Part shown: positions 1 through 12,240 of the stretch, one piece after another | How positions within the stretch are numbered: the first letter of the stretch is position 1 | How the letters are laid out: each line of letters starts with the position of its first letter | NCBI GenBank assembly: GCA_019828545.1 | Contig: JACVRA010000574.1 | Coordinates: 1 to 52,849 of the forward strand | DNA: 52,849 nucleotides | From: Paracamarosporium sp. OC-R06-R3 | Taxonomy: Eukaryota; Ascomycota; Dothideomycetes; Pleosporales; Didymosphaeriaceae | Direction: 5' to 3' | The notes under the pieces: model-generated | Databases searched by the model: none | What the model was told of the DNA's origin: nothing | What the model saw: only the letters and a program-made list of their open reading frames with translations | Position numbers and translations under genes: made by a program

Positions 1-845
1 CTTATCTGATCCGTACTGCGTACGAACAATAAACCTATTTTTAAGAATAAAGATACAAAGCACGCGATATTATAGTTCTATTCTAGGTAGTTATTACAGG
101 CAGCTAAGACGGCTCAGTACCCTGCTCAACCTAAGATACCAAAGCCTATCCCACCTCTACAGTGCTCCACACTAGCTGCCAGAAATAGTCGATAGAACGC
201 GTCTGTGTTCTTTGTACTACTATTCTACTGCTCTAGGTGCTAACGGTAACGTATCAAACTCTTATACATTATATAGGTATTAACTAATCTATACTAAGCT
301 AATAGCTTACTTTTAACTCTACAAAATTCTACTAAGTTAGAGTTATTAGTTCTAAGAGCACTTAAGAATAATGCGACGGATGTTTTATATGCTTAGAAGA
401 AGTTAGCAAAGGTCGTGTTGGCAGTGTTGTACGAGAGATCCTTCTTGACGAGGTACCAGATCCAAGCCTCTGCGGACGCAAATGGCATAGGTACAGTCTT
501 GAGAATGAGCGAAGTTGAGTGGTTTGGTCTGCTGTGAGGATCTGCTGAAATGCGTCTAATGCTGTCGATCACTCGCTGTGAGCCCTGCTGTTATGAGTCG
601 AATCTCCTTAAAGAACACTAGGAGGTATAGACTAATATGATTTATGTGTATGGCTGTATAACCTGAGTCGGACGGTGCACTTCAGGTTGCTGGGCGGAGT
701 GTGTTACAGTTTCTGTAAGTGGGGTGGATTAATGGTTGACTGATTGCCAGGCTGGAAGGCTGAAGAGCTGAAGAGTGCAATTGCCAGGCTAACGCATCTC
801 GTTATACGAATACGAAGACACGCTCGCCATTTGATTTGCCACTGA
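1..845. other. Gene-free TpA-rich stretch
   Basis: No credible coding region is visible on either strand. The first 400 bases are rich in TA and poor in CG compared with the genes further right, with many scattered stops in all frames. This is the look of old RIP-affected repeat DNA, but no transposon motif is recognisable. Confidence 0.45.
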
Positions 846-1790
846 TCACAGATCGGTCGTGTGCATGCAAAACATCAGACTGTGAAGGATTATTTCTTCC
901 GAAGCAAGACTGCCGAAGGGAGTGGTCTATTCTTTAATCAGGCGGAAGAGCACGGTAAAATTGCAGAGATCTATCTGGACTTCCTCTATAACGACGTCAA
1001 GAAAACGATCCGTTATCGTCGCACAAATATGTCTGCCCGCGACATCTCCCGTCCTGCCTTCACTAATTACGCGATATCGTACTATATGTGGAACAAGAAC
1101 ATACCCGGAGGGAAATGTATCGACGTTCCGTTACTGTACAAGTTATCTAGTATCGGGAACATCATTACTGATGTCATTATCTTCATTCTTCCATTAAAAG
1201 TGATTATTGGGTTGCATGCTTCTGCGGCACGCAAACTTGGATTGCTTTTCATCTTCTGTGCTGGGAGTGTGTGAGTATATGCATATTTCTATTCCTTCCG
1301 CTCTTTCAGAGTCGTGCTTGTACTGACAACTCACGCTGCTTAGTGGTATCGTCGCTTCTATTATCAGAATGGTCGCTTTCTTCCAGACAGATGCATTCGA
1401 GGACAACACATGTGAGTTCTCGCGACGATACAGTTCCAAAAGCCACCTATTCAATAATTTGTAGGGGCTTCGGTGAAGCTTGTTAGCTGGTCAATCGTGG
1501 AGCCGGGCATGTATATCATTGCGGCCTGTTCGTTGAAATTGCGACCAGTGATGAGGAAAATGGCTTCTAAGCTCCAGCTAAAGAAGCTCTACAGCTCGAT
1601 CTCGGGGAAGACTACACAGGGAACTGGTAACAGGAACGGCCTCCACCTTGGTCCGATGCGCTCGTCTTCAGGATTTCGAAAGATGTCACCAGGTCAAGCG
1701 GAGCACACATTACTAGAAGGTCAGAAGCTACACAGGCAGGGAGTTCCTAGCCCTTATATACGATATGAGTTCAGCTGTGCCGAGTCTTAG
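846..1790 (+). pseudogene. Chimeric relic: NACHT-protein tail fused to C-terminal half of a fungal rhodopsin-like membrane protein
   Basis: With introns 1271-1343 (branch CTGAC) and 1412-1464 removed, one frame stays open from 846 to the stop at 1788-1790. The first ~60 residues contain HQTVKDYFFRS and an AEIYLDFL segment, the pattern found just after the NACHT domain in fungal NLR-like proteins. From about GKCIDVP onward the frame matches the second half of the fungal PTH11-like rhodopsin family: a segment ending ITDVIIFILPLK, then GIVASIIRMVAFFQTDAF, then WSIVEPGMYIIAAC. The first three to four membrane helices of that family are missing. There is no ATG before the NACHT-like part; the first in-frame ATG is at 1030. 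Phase is kept across both introns, so the 3' half is not obviously decayed. I read it as a rearrangement product; a short expressed protein starting at 1030 is possible. Confidence 0.6.
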
Positions 1791-3185
1791 CACAGCAAGG
1801 AATCTAGCTGCTTGATATTTCCACACTTAGCGGCGGCGTGTCAGAAGTGCCATCTAATGGATAAGGCTCAATATGATAAAGATGGCAGCTATAGTATATA
1901 GTGACATTTGTAGTGCGTGTAAGTGATTTGCGTCCTCTCATACTTTGTGGATTTCGAACCGTGCTACACGCTGTCAACAGCACGGTCCAGGAACATGTCG
2001 TCAATGTCGCCCAGCATTCGCTTCATCCTAGACTACATGGCTTCCAAGACCTAAGCAATTTGATCGACAGTGGATACGAGTTTAAGATGCTGCCAAAGGA
2101 CTACGGGAAATCCGTCAGTCAATGACCGACGTACGTTAAAACAGATTTCCTTCAGCTTCTCTAAATAATTGGAGGACCAGCCGAAACTAATGGCGGCAAT
2201 ATGCCAGGGTACAAGATGCGGGCCTCGTTGCAATCGCTGCATACAAAACGCCTGGGATTTGAATTTAGCAGAGTAGGATCCTTCTAGCGGCCAGCATCAC
2301 CATTAGTTGGGCGCATACGTACCCCTGTACACATAGACCATCAAGGAAGAGGTGACTGCGAAGGACGTGTGATAGTGATCGAGATCTACAGTGATGATTG
2401 GATTACCCTCGAATGTGTTGGGAGTTTGCCTGCTTCTCACGATGCCTTAATGCGGCACAGTCGGTCGATGCAGTGAACCAGATTTGAAATATGGGAAATG
2501 GCTCACTAAGATCGAGAATCTATCTTTTAGTAATTAGATATCTTCTTCCCATTCTGTTCAATCTGCTCCCTACCCGCGGTAGCTTCAATGTGGCCAACGG
2601 TGTCCGAATCTTTAATTTGCACGTCTTCTTTTGCATGGAGCAACTCAGATCCCTTGTCAATAGCTTCGGCGATTAAAGTAGCAGTCCAAGGGAAAGCATC
2701 CACCAAGAGACGATTACGAGAATAGCAAGTTCATATGTAAAGTACAGTCAAGATTGATATAATAAGCTAAAAACTGACATATTCTCTCTAAAAACCAACC
2801 TAGTCGAGGTACTATACAAAAATCTTTTTTGGAAATTGAAATACGGGAAATCGTTCGTGAAGAACTGGAGAATGTTTTCCGGTACTTATATTTTGAAAAC
2901 AAGAAAGATGTTCATCGTGTAGAGGACGAGGGTGGAGAAGATATCGAGTTTAGGTTTATGTTCGCCGGAGTCTGATTGGAGACGTTTACGCTGGGGACCA
3001 GATCGGCTGGCGGGTCGAGTATCTGTCAGCAGTCTGTGAGGATAGGGAGGCACTAAGGAGTAGGACTTCCTCGCCAGATATCGGTGTGGTAATCAAAGAT
3101 TCTTCACCGTTGTTTATGTATGTTCGCTCATAGGGTGCCTCTGCGGCAGTACTAAACTAGCCTCCCAGGTATTCTCATACGGTCA
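1791..3185. other. Gene-poor stretch
   Basis: Only short open frames without recognisable domains occur here, including 1901-2125 plus and 2491-2676 plus. Around 2845-2880 a sequence containing gggaaatcgttc and ggtactt resembles 6888-6928 just left of the captain gene. Confidence 0.4.
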
Positions 3186-3741
3186 TTATTCTTTTTTCTT
3201 CTTACAACTTAGAAAACTGTTCCACTCCTTTCTTCGCTTGGAGCTCCCTTTCACTTTACCCCGCCTGTCATACGGATTACTGCCCTTTCCAACAACTCCT
3301 TGCGCCTTGCCAACCTCATACGTACGCCCTTTTAACGTATACACCATAAAGATGGGCACACGCCATCCATACACAACTCCCATGCCCCCAAACCATGTAA
3401 TTGGCATGAGCTGCGTGTCCGTGGGATTCTGAACGTAGTAAGCATTTGCAGCGCCTCAATCTTGGCGCACGCGGAGGAGGGCGTCAAGAGGGGTGTTGAA
3501 TTGCTGTGGATACGGCGGTCGCTGTCTTGGGGTTCGGTTATAGACGCGGTTGTGTGGAAACCGGTAGCTGGTAGGGAAGAGTTGAGGTTGGTCTTGGGGT
3601 TTTGGCGTTCGTTGGACTATGCGGACGTGGGGGACGGACGGTCGCTGGGAAAAATATACGAGGGCCGAGGATGCTAGATACAGATGTGTAACGATTTGAG
3701 TGACAATGGCAGTCATGGAACAGATTGAAGATCTCATTCAT
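3186..3741 (-). pseudogene. Broken or intron-containing gene of unknown function
   Basis: On the minus strand a frame from 3737 reaches TGA at 3458-3456 and then continues in the same frame to 3186. The sequence after the stop looks coding: AANAYYVQNPTDTQ, then a hydrophobic, Gly/Tyr-rich segment with VVYGWRVPIFMVYTLKGR, then a basic tail ending CKKKKE. The part before the stop starts with a hydrophobic stretch (residues ~7-32) followed by a Pro/Arg/Gln-rich segment. Either a CGA-to-TGA change interrupts one gene, or the TGA lies in an intron whose acceptor follows gcttactacgttcag at about 3434. I do not recognise the family. Confidence 0.35.
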
Positions 3742-4667
3742 CGAGCTATCTACTAGAGAGATGATCAGCTACTTATACATGTCAATGGTAGCATCAATGG
3801 TAGTGTCCTCGAGATGACTGCTGCGCCAACTGCCGTACGAACTGCAGAATGGTTTGCTACTCTGCATAAGGGTGTCGTGTACATATTTGCTACTCTATAT
3901 GGCTGCATACAGTATTGCATCTTTGGAAAGTCCGATATGCTGTACCACCAAACTTACAAGATGGCATGGGCCAATGTTAGTGACGGAGGTCGTTCGCTTT
4001 ACGTTGCGGGATTCGTTTCTGCAGCCACATTATCTATATGCCTCTTAAACCGTATAACTACAAGACATTTCATAGATTAGCTACTAATTGAAGGTTCTCA
4101 TTATGCTTTTATCCCACTCAGCATATCTGTATTGATCAATTGGGCTCGCTCAGTCAGGTTACCTTTTCAGCTTAGTGTGCACGTGCCTTCAAGCAACGCT
4201 CGCTCGTAGAATACAAAGTGATTTGACAAGAGGATTTATTAAGATTGGCGGAGCAGTAGAGCGGTGGAGCGAGGAGAGTACCACAGTCCACACGATGAGA
4301 TTTCACAGGAGATAGTGTGCAGAATCCTCCGCTTAATTTGGTTACGTCGGCCCTTTCGTGTCCCACACTGCTTATGGGCTTATTTTTCTAATTGTTATTC
4401 GCTAAGTCTCTGGTGGTACAGAAAAGATCTAACCTTGTTAGTCAATGTTTAGGGCGCAGATGGGGTCCGTGTCTTTCAGCTACATGCTGTGCGCGCAATC
4501 TAGATTAATCTGGCGCTTTAGGTACAACAAGAAAACGTCAGCCGCACTTTTAGACCTTCCCTTATTACGTGTTGTGAGCTATATAAGTGGTCAAGTAAGG
4601 GATGCAACACTCATAAACCATCCTTCACTCTATATACCCTTAGTGCTCTGTCTCGTCTATAGTCAGT
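3742..4667. other. Gene-poor stretch upstream of the surface-protein gene
   Basis: An 88-codon frame at 3814-4080 (plus) has a hydrophobic middle but no recognisable motif and no supporting splice signals. Nothing else credible is seen. The promoter of the gene at 4668 must lie in the last few hundred bases. Confidence 0.35.
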
Positions 4668-5996
4668 ATGCCGGTCTTCGCTACGGCTGACCGGTCGGCG
4701 TCTTTAACCGATTATTCACACAGCGATATTTTCACTACATTGTACACAAATGGTTTACCAACCACGGTAGCAGTGGTCACTCCACTCACTACCATTTACA
4801 CGCCTCCACCCAGCTGCAGTAATCGATGGTAAGTCTCCCGGTATAAAGTGGATGTGTTCTTCCCATCAAGCGAAAGAAGGTCCTTTGATGTATTAAACAA
4901 GGATCTTTCCTTCGCTTGGCTAAGTCACGAGAGAGGCCAAGTATTATACCCCATATGTGAAATAAAAACTGACTTTGTACCTGCGAGTTTGGTAGGATGA
5001 AGGGTGGCGCCCCGTATGGTGTCAATTCGACCTGGAACAACGTATATAGCCTCAAGGGAAACTCTGCCGACAGACTGTACGCTGCGTGTCAGGCTCGCAG
5101 CCCTGTGCCGGATATTTATAGCCCCGGCATGTGTCCATGGGGACAAACAATTGCAGAAGTCACAGAACACCAGACACAGGGATTGTCTGGTATTGACAGC
5201 TACTGGCAAGCAAGTTGCTGCCTGAGGTACCGCCGCTCCAGTTGCCTTCAAAGGTCGGGACTGATATATTTTCAGTGACATGAGTTTTGGCTCTCTCCTG
5301 CTCCCAAGGTGCCAGCGATATATGACCACCCCTGTCCAAGCATTCGCGCCATTGGCTACGTTGCCGGGTGGCCACCAAAACACTCTGACACTGTATGAGA
5401 TTGTCACTTCAACTGTTGTTGGCACTTCGAATGGAACGCCACTCTATTCGACAACAATCATAAATAATATCACATGGCAAGAGCACGGATTTATCGTCGC
5501 GGATCCAGTCATCATAGCTTGGCAAAGTAGTGATCTGGCTTTTTTCCCGACATCATACGCTTCTTCATTAGCTGGGAAAATTGGGATCAAATTTACCGCT
5601 ATGCCTGAGGCATCCTCCACCACGACAGGAGTGAGTCTTACAAGCTCAGATGCTTCTACAACGGATACTACTGTTTTATCAAACGACCACCTTACCGTCG
5701 GCGCCAAAGTGGGTATATCGATGGGACCTATCGTTGTTCTCGTGCTGCTAGGCTCACTCGTTGCCGTTATTCGTTACATGCGTCAACGACGTGGGAGCCT
5801 AACAGTAACAACCAAACCAAAGACTGAGGTGTCTCAATCCAATTTCGTAGAGGGCGCCTCGCCGAGTGAGGTGGAGAACATTGAGCGAATGGAGCTACCC
5901 CATGGCACAAAATCACTACCAGAACTAGATCCGAACTCGCATGCTGAGAGGCCCTTCCCGACGGAGCTTGATGCTGAAATGCGTGCAGATCTGTAA
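4668..5996 (+). CDS. Single-pass fungal cell-surface membrane protein (373 aa, three exons)
   Basis: Exons 4668-4829, 4988-5226 and 5276-5996 join in phase to 373 aa. Intron 1 (158 nt) ends with branch CTGAC and acceptor gcgag; intron 2 is 49 nt. The protein has the plan of a common fungal extracellular family: a Thr-rich start with TPPPSCSNRW, then YSPGMCPWGQ, a double-Cys SCCLS segment with a later Cys, and a WQSSDLAFF segment. A Ser/Thr-rich stalk (residues ~230-265) leads to one hydrophobic helix near residues 275-295, a basic RYMRQRR stop-transfer signal and an acidic, Pro-rich cytoplasmic tail. There is no classical signal peptide, so a type III topology is likely. It probably sits in the plasma membrane facing the wall; function unknown. 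It lies left of the captain gene and is probably flank rather than cargo. Intact. Confidence 0.8.
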
Positions 5997-7301
5997 TCAC
6001 CGGTGGGATATTAGCAAGAGGCATCGCCAGTCACGATACTCTGTGGTGGTCGTATTTTCCTATGACGATGATCAATAATAGTACAGTAATATGCACGATG
6101 TAGATTCGGCACGCCATAGATGAGCAGGATATTCGACTTGGAGATTCCTCTGATCGCTCAGAAGTGACTCAAGATGAGTCTACCAATAATCTGCTAGCTG
6201 GGAATTTCGGATGAGACTCGCCGACTTTGCGACTGTGCCTCCCCTCGTTCATTGCAATGGCACGTCGTCGATAGGCAAGCGCTCTTGTAGCTAGATAAAC
6301 CCGGAAGCAAGCCCCTGGCTCCTTCAACTAGCCCTCGCCTTTTGCACTCCTTACACACCTCACGCATACTGTGAGAAATGGTATATCTGGTCTAATCATA
6401 TCCTCAACCGCATCCCGCCGTAGAACTGCCCCCGGTGCATGCTCAGGTAGCGAGATTCAATTTGTGGTTTTGAATATCTGTTTTTGCATATTTCGATTTG
6501 GACGCTTTCGCACATTTCGATTTTGATGTTAGCCGCTCAAACGTGCATTCTTTGGGGGAGACAGGCCCGCCGCCGCTGCACTTTGCAAATACTGTACGGT
6601 ATTCCTGGGCACGGCGAAGTAACGCTTGGAAGTGATGCAGAAGTCCTGCGTCCCCAGGAAGTGACTTCCCAATTTTCAAATGCGGACCGGGCAACCTGAA
6701 TATGCACGGACGTGGGCGGGTGCACGGGTTATTATTCATCTGGCCCGAGAAGTGAATCCGAAACCTAGTGCACCTTCACCAATCATGATGTCTAAGCCGC
6801 CCCACGATGACGAAGCCTAGCGGGGGAGCCCTGCCACGCTATGCTCGGAGAGTTGCAAAGGAGACATTTTTTTATTTTTGAAGGATGGGAAATCGTTCTC
6901 CGGGTTCCAGTAAATTTATTCTGGTACTTGGGGTAATTCGAAGGAGAAAAGCTTTAACGAGTAACAGAAACGGGCTTGTGGTTTAGTGGTACTTCAAGCG
7001 CACTTTGCCTTTTAAGATGGTTTGGAGTTGATGGTAAGAATGCCAAGGTTCAAAGGTATAAGCGCCCAGTGCTCGCTTTTCGTGTGTTATATTCCAATTC
7101 CTACTTTCCAAAAGAGAAATATCGTGTGCAACGCCTAAACTCGATTATGGATTTCCGAAACTATAAGCTCAGGCATCTAGCGGTACGAGGTGAACAAGCG
7201 CATCTAGTAGGCCGATGCGCTTGCTGTCCTCTGGTTTATCCTATCCCTTCCTCAAGCTCCGTGACGAAGTTCTAAACTACTTTGCTTGTCTAATTGAGAC
7301 G
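5997..7301. other. Intergenic zone expected to hold the left end of the mobile element
   Basis: No coding region is supported. A Starship's 5' end normally lies a short way upstream of its captain, so the terminus probably falls here. Visible elements: paired ATTTCG-rich sequences at about 6485-6530, a small imperfect hairpin at 6904-6927, and an A/T-rich run at 6868-6885. No target-site duplication can be named because the matching right end is not identified. Confidence 0.45.
6904..6927. repeat. Imperfect hairpin upstream of the captain
   Basis: Arms gttccag (6904-6910) and ctggtac (6921-6927) pair with one mismatch around a 10-nt A/T loop. It may be a recombinase or regulatory site, or chance. 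Confidence 0.25.
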
Positions 7302-9676
7302 ATGGTTTACTTTGACGATCTTGCGGCTTCCAACGCGGGAGGCTTGAATACTGTCTCACTTGAAGATGCAGTGGAGGACTACGAAAAAGAAGGTGTTAAA
7401 CGAATGCTTAAACGGTGGAAAGCGTATGCTGCTACAAAAGCCTTGTATAGTCATTTTCTTACATCTGTAAAGATATGCTGAATACCTCCCTCCGCCAGCA
7501 AAAGAAATTGAAGCCGTTGCCCCCTTTAGTCAACCTCCACAGATCAAATGGGTCAAGAACTACTTCGTCATGAGAGTCAGAACTGGAAACGCGAAGCTAG
7601 GTACACGTATAGCACTGAGTACTCTAATAAAGGAGTTTGAGCAGCTACGCCGCACGCTTCGCCTCAAACATGATTTCGAATGGAACAATAGAGAAGTCAT
7701 GGAGTTGAAAAAGGTATTACAAGGAAATTTTTTCAAAACGACTGTATGCTAACAGATCGTTCAGCACATCAAGAATCTCGCAAAGACAGAAGGTGCTTGC
7801 ACTGCCATGAGACCCAAGACTATAGCGTACGCCCTCGATGCGGATGAGATCCAGTTCTATGTCTGGAATTGCAGTGAGCGTGTGCATACGCACCCGAGAA
7901 CTATGGTACAGCTCTCCTTCTGGCTTGATATAATTTCTATATGGGGCCTGCGGACGGGTGAGATTGCCGAGTCCTCGAGTTATCGAAAGTCTAATGAAGG
8001 TTTTCACTACGGCGATGTTTCCTTGAGCCTTACACGGTGGGAGGATCAACTACGCTATGAAATACTCATCAATCTACGGAATCGTAAGTTTTGTAGGGAT
8101 GATGAAAGCAAGGTGTAAGTCTGAGATGCTCACGTATGTTTTCGCACGCTGACATGAGTGGCCAGGAAGCAGATCCCTCTGAGAGAGGAGATGGACCCCA
8201 AGCTACGTTTTCGGTGTCCTGTTCGAAAATTCCTTGCCCTAGCCCTCGCTGACGACGTCTTTATTGGGTACAAAACTCCGGAGGATTTCGAAAATCGCTC
8301 TATCCACGCCACGGCAGGTTCTCGTCCCATCGGCATTCGGGAGGACAAAAAGCGCCTACCGATCTTCCGCAAGCTTCACGGTAAAGGCATTTCGGAAACC
8401 TCCATTATGAGCTCTACTTCGGCCGGCACACTTCTCAAGCAGATATGTCAGGAATGCGGTTACATGGAGCCTGTCACAACATATACGTTCCGACGAGGCG
8501 TCGCAAACAATGTGGAAGGTAAGTGTGTCTCGAATTGAGGGAAGGGGTTTGCTGACGTGACTGTTTGAAGCAAAAGCAAGCCAGAAAGCAACCAAAGAGA
8601 TGTTGGGACATAGAGGTGATCGCACATGGCATGCCTACAGTGCACCTACGATGGGTGTCGATGCTCAAGCAATTGCATATGGTCAGCCAGAAGATGAAAC
8701 TGCTACTCGACATTCACAGAGCATCTCCTATACCCGAGACCATGCCGCTCCGAAACCAGTAAATTCTAGACTCGGGCCTCAAGCTGTGCCTTCTCGTGCT
8801 ATCATAGATATGGTTAAAAGTGCCAATCCGAAGGACAACCTGAAGGAAATCTTGAGGAAGGCATGCCGCAAGCAACTGGAGCTTGACCAGAGGGAATTCC
8901 TTGAAAAAGCGAAGGGCGAGGTGTTTACAACAGTGCTTCAGACCAACTCTACTATTGAGCCTTCTCCAGAAGACACTGCTGCAAGCCCGACGAAAACAGT
9001 TCAAGTCCACGTCCGACCCCGTCCAACGCCAGAATTTCTTCACATGCTGAAGTACAATCCTCTCCAGAAGAGCGTTATCGAGGCATTGTGGACTGCCGAA
9101 ACGGCTTCCCTGAGCCAGTGCGTCCGGCCCTTGATGCTTTTGTCTAAGGGCGAGCCTTTCCGAGCTTTCTATCCCGACCCAGTCTTGCCGCCTACTGAGG
9201 AGCATTTGTGTCCGTATTGTACTATGAACCTCAACAAAATCAAGTCATCAGAGTGGGCTTTGCATCTACTAAGATGTCATAGCTTAAAACATAGTGTCGG
9301 ATTCTGTTTCGACTGCACGCAGTTCTACAGCCACGGACAAAAGAGATCACATAACTGCCCAGCTTCGACTTATTCAAGCGAAATCTATGGCTGCATCTAC
9401 TGGCGCAATCTGCTAATACGTGAAGGAAGGTGCCCTTACGGCGCCGGGAACTGGTGTCACAAAGACCGGTGGCAAGATAAACAGCAGCTTAAGAAGCATG
9501 TACAGTCACATATGCAAGCCCTTCCTAACAAGGATCTAGCATGTCCTCACGAAACGTGCAGAGTCTTTGGTTTGACAAAGGTCGAATTGCAGGAGCATTT
9601 TCACTCAGTCCATAAGATTTTCTTCTTCACAGGGCAGGGTTTCGTGTCGGGCTCTCAGAGTTCGTCGGAGGACTGA
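7302..9676 (+). CDS. DUF3435 tyrosine recombinase, Starship 'captain' (726 aa, five exons)
   Basis: Exons 7302-7423, 7473-7713, 7756-8114, 8166-8518 and 8571-9676 join in phase to 726 aa with no internal stop. The catalytic part follows the DUF3435 pattern: GLRTGEI near residue 186 (first Arg box), CPVRKFLALALADDVFIG near 260, PIFRKL near 310, then YTFRRG with Arg350/351, MLGHRGDRTWHAY with His372 and candidate nucleophile Tyr381, and the family's DAQAIAYGQP segment. The C-terminal third holds several Cys/His clusters (CPYC at 572 with a later H..CH; CPYGAGNWC near 646; CPHETC with H..H near 683-706), probably zinc fingers for DNA binding. The family cuts and joins the ends of Starship elements. 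The start at 7302 is the first ATG giving a sensible N-terminus; the frame is open further upstream. All residues expected for activity seem present, so the captain may be functional. Confidence 0.9.
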
Positions 9677-10652
9677 ACTCTATGTCGAGTAAAGGATAGC
9701 TGAAAGCACTTGAAGCGTTCAATTAGGGATCGGATAGATTGTTTCATGCGTTTTTAGAAAAGCACGCTTAAGGTTGTTCTGGATATTAGATAGACTTTCC
9801 CGTTGGTGCGCATGACGTCGCTCAGATACCGTATAGGACGGCAGGGAATATCAAATGTGCTTGGGCAGCTTTGCAGAACACATCATCCATAGAAAGACTA
9901 CCAGCATACAAACCTCTTGCTGCAATACAGGCAGCGGCAGGAAAGCACATCCTGTTTACAGACATACTGTACAATTGCTAAACGACCGACCAGTCGTAGC
10001 TCACGGATCGCGGACGGAAGCATACGAGAGCCTCGTGTCCGATAAGGCTGAGCACGCGGCTCACGGCTTGCATGGTGTTATACGGACGATCTGTGACCTA
10101 AATTGGGTTCCCGGTCGTGGAATTTCATAACTGCTCCTATACAGATCACCAAATCCAGAATAGAGGAGATATGTCGCACGGAAACTGAGTCTTTACTTTC
10201 TATCAGTCAGACTTCCAATTCACAGAGTCGTTTCATGGTTTCGCCCAGTGGGCGTTTGGACCCCAAAGGAAGATGCGCGGCGGCCCGAAATGGGTTCCTA
10301 TGATTGAAAATTCGAAGTGCATTTTCGAAAAGTGACATTTTAAGGTATAGTTTTTTGGAAGTCGGGCTTTGAGGATAAGGAAGCAAACTATCACTTTCGA
10401 GACAAGGCGATAGTTGCGATCCCGAGCACTTGCAACTGTGGGACCAAACGGAGGCTGCTCTTGTGGACGATACCCCGCATCAATGTTTGGCCGGTTAGCT
10501 TGTCGATGTTGCTGAGTCAACCGAATTGCTGCCGGACCAGCGGCGTTGTCAGTTGTGGCTGGCGTCACTGTGGCTTAACGCGTCCCAGTTTTCTTGGCAA
10601 ATTGGCCGAAACAAACCCGACAATCGTCTTCTCTTCTCCCCATATAGCGACA
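9677..10652. other. Intergenic, no gene seen
   Basis: Only short uninformative frames occur. Around 10310-10340 a motif of the form cgaa(aa)gtg-cattttcgaaaagtg is partly repeated in tandem. The last 100 bases hold a pyrimidine-rich leader before the relic at 10653. Confidence 0.35.
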
Positions 10653-12240
10653 ATGAAGCGAGCGCTTTCGTGTTCTGACCTCGATCAGATTTGTAGCCGT
10701 CCTCCCTCCCCGAAACGCCGCAAGCCATCCCGCTTCAGCAGCGATCGCTGCTGCCCGCGCACTACAAGATCGCAATCTCCGCGAACGCGGTCTCCAACGC
10801 CTCGGACTCTACGAGCTCATCCATCGCAATCATACCAAGAGTCTCCGGGACTCATCGAGGAGTGGATACGCGATTGCGTCAGATACAGTGAAGCAGAAAT
10901 GGCTCCTTCACAGACGCCAAGCGTTACCTCGAACGAAAGCGGCCCGAGAAGGACATCAAAACTAGGATACCGGCGACAGCGGTCGCAGAGCCCCAACAAG
11001 AAAACAGGCACCCAATATTGAACAAGGAACATGGCTGATGCAAGCATCTTTATTGACCATTTCCCCGAACCCCCTCTTGACGTAACGCATCAACTGAACA
11101 ATATATTTGATGTGTCGGCGCTGGAAGACATTGGGAAAGCATTATTTAGTCATCCTCTATTGGACGTACCGCTAGCACAATCTGGGGTTGCAGAACTCGC
11201 GGGGAGATACAACAGGAAGTCAAGGCAACTGGCGAAGGACTGTGCCGGAGAAGGCTAGTGGAAGAGCTGTCTGCTGTCAGGTCTTATGGAACCGATGCAA
11301 GAGCTATGGCCAGATATAACAAAGTTGAGCGCATTAGAAAAGCGTATGTTTTCTGCATTCACTGTAGCGACGTGTCTGATCTTGCTACAGCATGGATTCC
11401 TAACCTTAGGCCGACCCTACTGACTTTTGAGGATATATTTGCCTCCGGTCGTCCTCTACCTAGTCCTTACGAATTTTCTACCCCATCTGAATGTTAGCCT
11501 TTTCTGGCACAAGATCCTATCCTCCCACGCACGCCGGTCCTCAGCCCGCCTTCTAATGCTCCGAGTGATTGCACTACCGACGATCCTAATCGTGTCTCTA
11601 TACCCAAGCCAGATATAACTATCGGTTTTTCTCATGCCTCTTTCTCCAAGCTCTAGGGCAAGATACTATGGGAGCTTCAGGACAATGGTCGCGTCTTTAG
11701 CGAGCCGCACCAGTTGGGAATTGGGTTGCATTTTCCTTTCTTGATTGTAGAAGTGAAGGGCTTGGCGGTTGGATCGAATATGGTCGGAGCATAGAATCAA
11801 GCTGCCGTCGATGCGGCCTGTGCTCTCAACATTCTGCGCGACTTGAAGGCCGCTACGAGCACTTCTGCGCATTGCGCTTCCGAAAACCCGTCTTCGTTAA
11901 GGGAGATTCTCTTCTCGATAGTGACAGAGGGGCCTCTTTATGAACTGTGGGTGCACTATCAATCAGATAGTGCGTATCATATGACTTTACTACGAATATG
12001 GCGTACTACGAGCAAAAGCGAATCAAGAGAATTTGTGCAGGCTTTGGGGAAAGTACTGGAATAGGGGGTGTCTAGCTTTAGGAATGCTGTTCTCCAGCAA
12101 CTTATTACTATTGAAACTATGTTTCAAGAGCGGAGGATAGGATGAATACATTGTAATTCCTAACCTCAGGCCAACCCCACCGTCTGTTGAATTTCCAACA
12201 GATCTTCTTGTCACCACTGACTTCCTACGTACTGCGAAGC
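10653..12240 (+). pseudogene. DUF7924-type gene inactivated by RIP-like nonsense mutations
   Basis: The start MKRALSCSD and a basic, Ser/Pro-rich N-terminus (SPKRRK) lead to YRRQRSQSP and then FIDHFPEPP. The C-terminal core reads HFPFLIVEVKGLA, NQAAVDAACALNILRDL, SIVTEGPLYELWVHY, HMTLLRIWRTT and FVQALGKVLE, the pattern of the fungal DUF7924 family. The reading is interrupted by TGA at 11019 (TQY*TRN, expected Arg), TAG at 11256 (GEG*WK, expected Gln), a TAG inside GA*NQAA near 11791 (expected Gln) and TAG at about 12062 (LE*GV, expected Trp), plus others and apparent frame changes at 11.3-11.7 kb. CAG-to-TAG, CGA-to-TGA and TGG-to-TAG are all C-to-T or G-to-A transitions. Family function is unknown. 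It is dead as a protein gene unless undetected introns bypass the stops, which is unlikely. Confidence 0.7.

Noticed and set aside
3186..3410. Palmitoyltransferase-like NPYD motif
   Set aside because: Only a four-residue match; no DHHC motif anywhere nearby.
4789..5425. Minus-strand frames of 88 and 166 codons
   Set aside because: They overlap the exons of the surface-protein gene, which is supported by motifs and splice phase.
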